DNA of 64,000 nucleotides from contig JALUWX010000032.1 in NCBI GenBank assembly GCA_027019265.1, forward strand, positions 124,001 through 188,000, read 5' to 3'. Origin of the DNA: Phycisphaerales bacterium. GTDB taxonomy: Bacteria > Planctomycetota > Phycisphaerae > Phycisphaerales > UBA1924. The notes under the pieces are model-generated. The model was not told the origin of the DNA. It did not search any database and saw nothing but the letters and a program-made list of their open reading frames with translations. The position numbers were made by a program, and so were the translations under genes. Positions 60,173 to 64,000 of the stretch are shown one piece after another. How positions within the stretch are numbered: position 1 is the stretch's first letter; every line of letters starts with the position of its first letter.

Positions 60173-62299
60173 GTGACGGCACGGAGCGCCATCACGATCG
60201 ACGGCGAGCCCCTCACGCTCACGACACCCATCGAGCACCTGGTCGGGATCAGCCCCGATCATGTATCCAGACTCAAAGCGCTCGGGATCGGGAGTGTCGC
60301 GCACTTGCTGACCCACCTCCCCCACCGTCACGAGTGGATCCGCGCCAGGTCCGGGCTCGGGGAGATGGAAGCGGACGTCATCGGATCCGGGGTCGGGGAG
60401 ATCACGGCGACGCGCATCGCCGGGCACGGACGGAAGTCACGCTTCGAGTGTGTGCTCATGGACGACACCGGACGGCTCGATCTTGTGTTCTTCAACCAAG
60501 CGTACCTGTCGAAGAAACTCACCCCTGGGATGGTGCTCCGGGTCCAGGGCAAACCCAAAGTCCACGGCCCCGGGCTCCAGCTCGCGAACCCCGAGTACGA
60601 CATCCTCGAACCCGAAGCGCTCGACGAATCCCCGGACGGGGATGACGAGTATCGCCCTGTCTACAGCGCGACGGAAGGGATCACCCCGGACCGGATCCGC
60701 GAGATCATCGCGAAGGTCCTCCCCGAAGCGTGCTCGCTGCTCGAGGATCATCTGAGCGACGAGTACCGGAAAGAGCGGGCGCTTCCGACCCTCGCGGATG
60801 CGTACCGGATGATCCATGCGCCCGAGACGGAGGACGAGGTCGGAGTCGCGCGACGGAGACTCGCGTACGACGAGCTGCTGCTGCTGCAGCTCGGGGTGCA
60901 CATGAAACGCGCGCACCTGCGCCGCACGCTCAAAGCGCCGGCGCTCCCCCGGACCCCGGAGATCGAAGCGCGGATCGAGTCCCGGATCCCGTTCGAGCTC
61001 ACTCCGGACCAGCGCCATGTCGTCGAGCAGATCGCGCAGGACATGAGCACGAACACCCCCACGAACCGGCTCATCCAGGGCGATGTCGGGTCGGGGAAGA
61101 CGATCGTCGCGCTGTGCGCGATGCTCCGCGCGATCGCGCACGGGCACCAGGCGGCGATCATGGCGCCCACGGAGATCCTCGCGGAACAGCACTACCTGTC
61201 GATCTCCAAGCTCCTTGAAGGATCGCGCACCCGGATCGAACTGCTCACGGGATCGATGCCCAGTGATGAACGCGCGAGCGTGGTCGAACGGATCGGCGCG
61301 GGGAAGATCGATCTCATCGTCGGGACCCACGCGCTCGTGTCGGACTCCGTCCGGTTCCATTCTCTTGCTGTTGCGATCATCGACGAGCAGCACCGGTTTG
61401 GGGTCGAGCAGCGCGCCAAGCTCCGGGTAAAGGGATCGACGGACGAGGGCGAAGAAACGCCGCACGTGATCGTGATGACGGCGACCCCCATCCCAAGGAC
61501 CATCGGGCTCACGATCTATGGGGACCTCGACATCTCCACGATCGAGCACCTCCCCCAGGGACGGCAGCCCGTGACGACGCGCCTCGTGCGCCCCGAGCAG
61601 CGCGGGACGGTGTATTCGTGGGTGCGCGAGCGGATCGGGATCGGACAGCAAGCGTTCATCGTGGTCCCGAGCATCGAGAAGAGCGAACGCTCAGGACGGG
61701 ATCTGCGCTCGCTGATGAAGGAACTCGAGGGAGGTGAGCTTCACGATGTCCATGTCGCGGCGATGCACGGGAAGCTCAAACGACAGACCCGCGAGCAGAT
61801 CATGCACCGGTTCCGCGCCGGGAAGATTGATGCTCTCATCGCGACGACGGTGATCGAAGTCGGGGTGGATGTTCCCAATGCGAGCGTGATCGTGATCGAA
61901 GACGCGGACCGGTTCGGGCTCGCGCAGCTCCACCAGCTTCGCGGGCGTGTCGGGCGCGGCGACACCCCGGGTGTGTGTGTGCTCGTCGCGGATCCAAAGA
62001 CGGACGACGGGCGCGAGCGCCTCGACGCGATGGTCCAGACCAGCTCCGGATTCGTCCTCGCGCAGAAGGATCTTGAGATCCGGGGCGCGGGGGATGTCTT
62101 CGGGACGCGCCAGTCCGGGATGTCGCCGTTCAAGGTCGCGGATCCGATCCAGGACCAGGACCTGCTTATGCTCGCGCGTCGGGACGCGGCCGACTGGATC
62201 GACGAATCACCAACGCTCGATCGGAATGAAGATGCGCTCGCGCGCCGTCGGCTCCTCAAAGCACACGGACAATGGCTTGGGCTGGGCGATGTGGGGTAA
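60173..62299 (+). CDS. recG: ATP-dependent DNA helicase RecG
   Basis: A 708-residue helicase that remodels stalled forks and Holliday junctions. It has an N-terminal wedge/OB domain (residues 20-140), then helicase motifs: I GDVGSGKT, Ia MAPTEILAEQH, II DEQHRFGVEQR, III MTATPIPRT, and the C-terminal lobe with ATTVIEVGVDVPNASVIVIE, LAQLHQLRGRVGRG and the TRG-like RGAGDVFGTRQSG. Full length for the family. GTG at 60173 is the start, 2 bases after the DUF971 stop, implying coupling. Confidence 0.96.
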   Translation: MTARSAITIDGEPLTLTTPIEHLVGISPDHVSRLKALGIGSVAHLLTHLPHRHEWIRARSGLGEMEADVIGSGVGEITATRIAGHGRKSRFECVLMDDTGRLDLVFFNQAYLSKKLTPGMVLRVQGKPKVHGPGLQLANPEYDILEPEALDESPDGDDEYRPVYSATEGITPDRIREIIAKVLPEACSLLEDHLSDEYRKERALPTLADAYRMIHAPETEDEVGVARRRLAYDELLLLQLGVHMKRAHLRRTLKAPALPRTPEIEARIESRIPFELTPDQRHVVEQIAQDMSTNTPTNRLIQGDVGSGKTIVALCAMLRAIAHGHQAAIMAPTEILAEQHYLSISKLLEGSRTRIELLTGSMPSDERASVVERIGAGKIDLIVGTHALVSDSVRFHSLAVAIIDEQHRFGVEQRAKLRVKGSTDEGEETPHVIVMTATPIPRTIGLTIYGDLDISTIEHLPQGRQPVTTRLVRPEQRGTVYSWVRERIGIGQQAFIVVPSIEKSERSGRDLRSLMKELEGGELHDVHVAAMHGKLKRQTREQIMHRFRAGKIDALIATTVIEVGVDVPNASVIVIEDADRFGLAQLHQLRGRVGRGDTPGVCVLVADPKTDDGRERLDAMVQTSSGFVLAQKDLEIRGAGDVFGTRQSGMSPFKVADPIQDQDLLMLARRDAADWIDESPTLDRNEDALARRRLLKAHGQWLGLGDVG

Positions 62300-62420
62300 T
62301 GTAGGAAACTTGCTCAAAAAGATTTACACTCATTTCTGTGCGAGTTTGCACCACCGCACATTCCTGTGTGATCGCAGATCTGTGTTGTCCTCTGTTCTTC
62401 CGCCTCAGTACTGAGAAGGG

Positions 62421-62441
62421 AACCGCTTGAACGCGGTTTTT
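62421..62441 (+). terminator. Rho-independent terminator after recG
   Basis: AACCGC and GCGGTT pair around a six-base loop and are followed by TTT. The rest of the 180-base gap after recG is AT-rich and includes a perfect palindrome CTCAGTACTGAG at 62405-62416; no gene is seen in it. Confidence 0.7.
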
Positions 62442-62467
62442 ACCCTGTACTTACCCAAACATCTGTG

Positions 62468-62473
62468 TATTGT
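62468..62473 (+). promoter_or_regulatory. -10-like element TATTGT for a leaderless start
   Basis: TATTGT is followed by six bases and the ATG at 62480 of the HTH gene. Confidence 0.55.
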
Positions 62474-62479
62474 GGTGCT

Positions 62480-62977
62480 ATGACCAGCACATCAGCATTC
62501 CACGAACGTTTGAACAAGGCGGCCGGCGAAAACTCGTATCGGCAGCTTGGAAAGATCACGGACACACATCCCGAAACGGTGCGACGTTACATGCAAGGGC
62601 AAGCACCCAGCGCTTCGTTTATCACGAATCTCTGCGGAGCACTCGGGATCTCAGGTCAATGGCTCCTGTCGGGTCAGGGACCCATGCACACAAAGGACCT
62701 AACGACCCACGCGCTCAAAAGCGCGGACCCGAACGAGCTCATGGGGGCCGTCGCGAACATCCTGACCCAGCTTATCGAACGGGTCGATCGGCTCGAGCGT
62801 CTGGTCGCGCACGTGGAGACAAGACTGAACGTCTCCTCCAGCATCGAACCCCGTTCTACGATGGAGCATGAAGGATCGAGACGAGACGGAGCGGGACGCA
62901 CTCACGGATCCAGCGCCGAGCGGATCTCGGGCGCTGTCGCCAAACGACCATCTGGAGTTGATGAAGACGATACTTGA
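62480..62977 (+). CDS. HTH (XRE-like) DNA-binding protein
   Basis: A 165-residue protein. Residues 5-65 form a helix-turn-helix domain like phage repressors (FHERLNKAAGENSYRQLGKI, HPETVRRYMQGQAPSASFIT, ALGISGQWLLSGQGP); residues 75-110 look like a coiled coil (LMGAVANILTQLIERVDRLE). The last 36 residues are low in structure and overlap the beginning of the next gene in another frame. The target genes are unknown. No phage genes are nearby, so a chromosomal regulator is more likely. Confidence 0.75.
   Translation: MTSTSAFHERLNKAAGENSYRQLGKITDTHPETVRRYMQGQAPSASFITNLCGALGISGQWLLSGQGPMHTKDLTTHALKSADPNELMGAVANILTQLIERVDRLERLVAHVETRLNVSSSIEPRSTMEHEGSRRDGAGRTHGSSAERISGAVAKRPSGVDEDDT
62857..62862 (+). 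promoter_or_regulatory. -10-like element TACGAT inside the HTH gene
   Basis: TACGAT is followed by five bases and the ATG at 62868 of the overlapping small gene. The same hexamer and spacing precede polX at 63133. Confidence 0.45.
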
Positions 62978-63113
62978 GCCCGGTTCGATGGCTCTGGTGC
63001 GCCGATGGGTCACGGCGCTCATGCTCGTCCCCGAATCGGATCGCGAATCGGTCGTTTCGGGAGTCGAAGCGAGGATCGTCGAGGAGTTCGGGAACGAGCG
63101 TCCTTCCGACTGA
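62868..63113 (+). CDS. Small hypothetical protein overlapping the HTH gene
   Basis: An 81-residue protein in a different frame, overlapping the last 110 bases of the HTH gene. The part beyond residue 25 (LELMKTILEPGSMALVRRWV, TALMLVPESDRESVVSGVEA) has the look of a real helical domain, and similar small proteins are, as far as I recall, widespread in planctomycetes. A TACGAT element lies five bases upstream of the ATG. Function is unknown. polX starts 19 bases after its stop. Confidence 0.6.
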   Translation: MKDRDETERDALTDPAPSGSRALSPNDHLELMKTILEPGSMALVRRWVTALMLVPESDRESVVSGVEARIVEEFGNERPSD

Positions 63114-63121
63114 TCCCCCAC

Positions 63122-63127
63122 TACGAT
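63122..63127 (+). promoter_or_regulatory. -10-like element TACGAT for leaderless polX
   Basis: TACGAT is followed by five bases and the polX ATG at 63133; no Shine-Dalgarno is present. Confidence 0.5.
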
Positions 63128-63132
63128 CCGCT

Positions 63133-64000
63133 ATGGGATTCAACACCGAAGCGGCAACATACTTCGATCGCATGGCGCAGATGCTCGAGCTCACGGGCGC
63201 GGATCGATTCCGGGTGAACGCGCACGCGAAGGCGGCCCGGGTTCTCGGGGACATCACTACCGATCTGGGACCTCTCGCGAAAGACGGCGACACCAAGGCA
63301 CTGACCGAGCTCGACGGGATCGGGAAGGGGACGGCCTCCAAGCTCATCGAGCTCGCGCAGTCGGGGACGATCGAGGAACACGACGAGCTGGTCTCCAAAG
63401 TCCCCCAGGGACTGATGGACGTGCTCCAGGTCCAAGGGCTCGGGCCGAAGACGGTGAAGCTGATGTGGGACGAGAAGGGGGTCGAGTCCATCGCGGATCT
63501 GAAGAAGATCATCGAGGACGGGTCGATCCTCGAGCTCCCGCGCATGGGTCAGAAGACGGTTGACAACATCAAAGCGTCGATCGAGTTCATGGAATCCTCG
63601 GGATCGCGCCTCCACATCGGGGTCGCCCAGTATGTCGCGGACTGGTTCGTGAAGCTGCTGGAGAACACGAAGGGGACCAAGCGGGTCGCGTATGCGGGGT
63701 CGCTGAGGAGGGGGAAGGAGACGATCGGGGATGTGGACATTCTCATCGCGACGAGCGATCCGGACGCGGCGCGTGATGCGTTCACCAACGGGGATCACGT
63801 CACCCAGATCCTCGCGAACGGGGAGACGAAGTGCTCCATCCGGTTCTCAACGGGTCTCGACTCTGGACGATGGGGTGGGGACGAAGGGTCCATGGGTGTT
63901 CAGGTCGATCTGCGCCTCATCGACGAGTCGTCGTGGGGCGCGGCCCTGATGTACTTCACAGGGTCCAAGGAGCATAATGTCCGGCTCCGTGAACGCGCAC
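63133..64000 (+). CDS. polX: DNA polymerase X family (PolX), N-terminal part
   Basis: The first 289 residues of a family X DNA polymerase; the gene runs off the window. It has the N-terminal helix-hairpin-helix repeats (TELDGIGKGTASKLIEL, LQVQGLGPKTVKLMWD, LPRMGQKTVDNIKASIE), the nucleotidyltransferase block YAGSLRRGKETIGDVDILIA with the metal-binding Asp pair, and the third Asp in VQVDLRLI, then YFTGSKEHNVRLRE. Bacterial PolX usually continues with a PHP exonuclease domain, which lies outside. It acts in base-excision repair gap filling. Confidence 0.93.
   Translation, partial: MGFNTEAATYFDRMAQMLELTGADRFRVNAHAKAARVLGDITTDLGPLAKDGDTKALTELDGIGKGTASKLIELAQSGTIEEHDELVSKVPQGLMDVLQVQGLGPKTVKLMWDEKGVESIADLKKIIEDGSILELPRMGQKTVDNIKASIEFMESSGSRLHIGVAQYVADWFVKLLENTKGTKRVAYAGSLRRGKETIGDVDILIATSDPDAARDAFTNGDHVTQILANGETKCSIRFSTGLDSGRWGGDEGSMGVQVDLRLIDESSWGAALMYFTGSKEHNVRLRERA

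Noticed and set aside
62480-62977. Remnant of a prophage because of the phage-repressor-like HTH
   Set aside because: No other phage genes, integrase or attachment repeats are near, and the neighbours recG and polX are ordinary chromosomal genes.
1-64000. CRISPR arrays, tRNA or rRNA genes, insertion sequences
   Set aside because: Looked for repeated spacers, tRNA-type cloverleaf ends, rRNA-like conserved stretches and transposase frames with inverted repeats; none was seen by eye.

Overview
The window is a GC-rich (about 62-64 %) chromosomal segment that most likely comes from a planctomycete of the class Phycisphaerae. The pointers are two PEP-CTERM-type exported proteins, three exported proteins ending in the doubled D-x-T/N-x-D-G-x-x-D-F-F-D-x-S-A-F-L tag known as the GC-type dockerin of Phycisphaerae, a DUF1559-style H-X9-DG prepilin, the planctomycete 'small basic protein', and CPxC...CPECG zinc-ribbon membrane proteins. 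No rRNA, tRNA, CRISPR array, insertion sequence or prophage was seen.

Layout. 1-5.5 kb: the end of a pyruvate dehydrogenase E2 gene, several small membrane proteins and prfB, which carries a programmed +1 frameshift. 5.5-9.9 kb: valS (with an AT-richer insert) overlapping a lipoprotein metallopeptidase. 10-15 kb: a PEP-CTERM protein and a dcw-type division operon read leftward, rsmH - LysM protein - FtsL-like - ftsI. 15-21 kb: a membrane dipeptidase, small membrane proteins, scoB, and a methyltransferase/polysaccharide-deacetylase-like pair. 21.3-23.8 kb: a feoA-feoB-small membrane protein iron operon with a clear promoter and overlapping palindrome.

23.9-41.7 kb is a starch/alpha-glucan utilisation region: a secreted GH13 amylase with dockerin tag, a secreted GH31 alpha-glucosidase, an MFS sugar porter, glucokinase, a type II-like prepilin, a GH13 lipoprotein, a 671-residue secreted protein with an A-B-B-A module layout plus dockerin, an esterase with an N-terminal starch-binding-like domain, and a HAF-repeat protein with dockerin. 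An orphan CdiI-like immunity gene of lower GC sits inside it. Outer-surface hydrolysis, uptake and phosphorylation of glucose can all be read from this block.

41.7-64 kb is mostly housekeeping and regulation: a second PEP-CTERM protein, lapA-like, scoA (24 kb from scoB), nrdR, a PadR/HAAS-STN pair, an arsR-arsM arsenic methylation operon, thrS in one run with a sulfotransferase-like gene and a class IV aminotransferase homologue that lacks the usual PLP lysine, a LOG family protein, a class I aminotransferase, the small basic protein, nuoI, pyrF, a DUF971 protein, recG, an HTH protein and the first part of polX.

Two modes of translation start are visible. Exported proteins and downstream operon genes tend to have Shine-Dalgarno sequences, while at least eleven other genes have no Shine-Dalgarno and instead a TAnnnT hexamer ending 5-8 bases before the start codon, as expected for leaderless mRNAs. 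GATC is also about five times more frequent than base composition predicts in the two stretches counted by hand.
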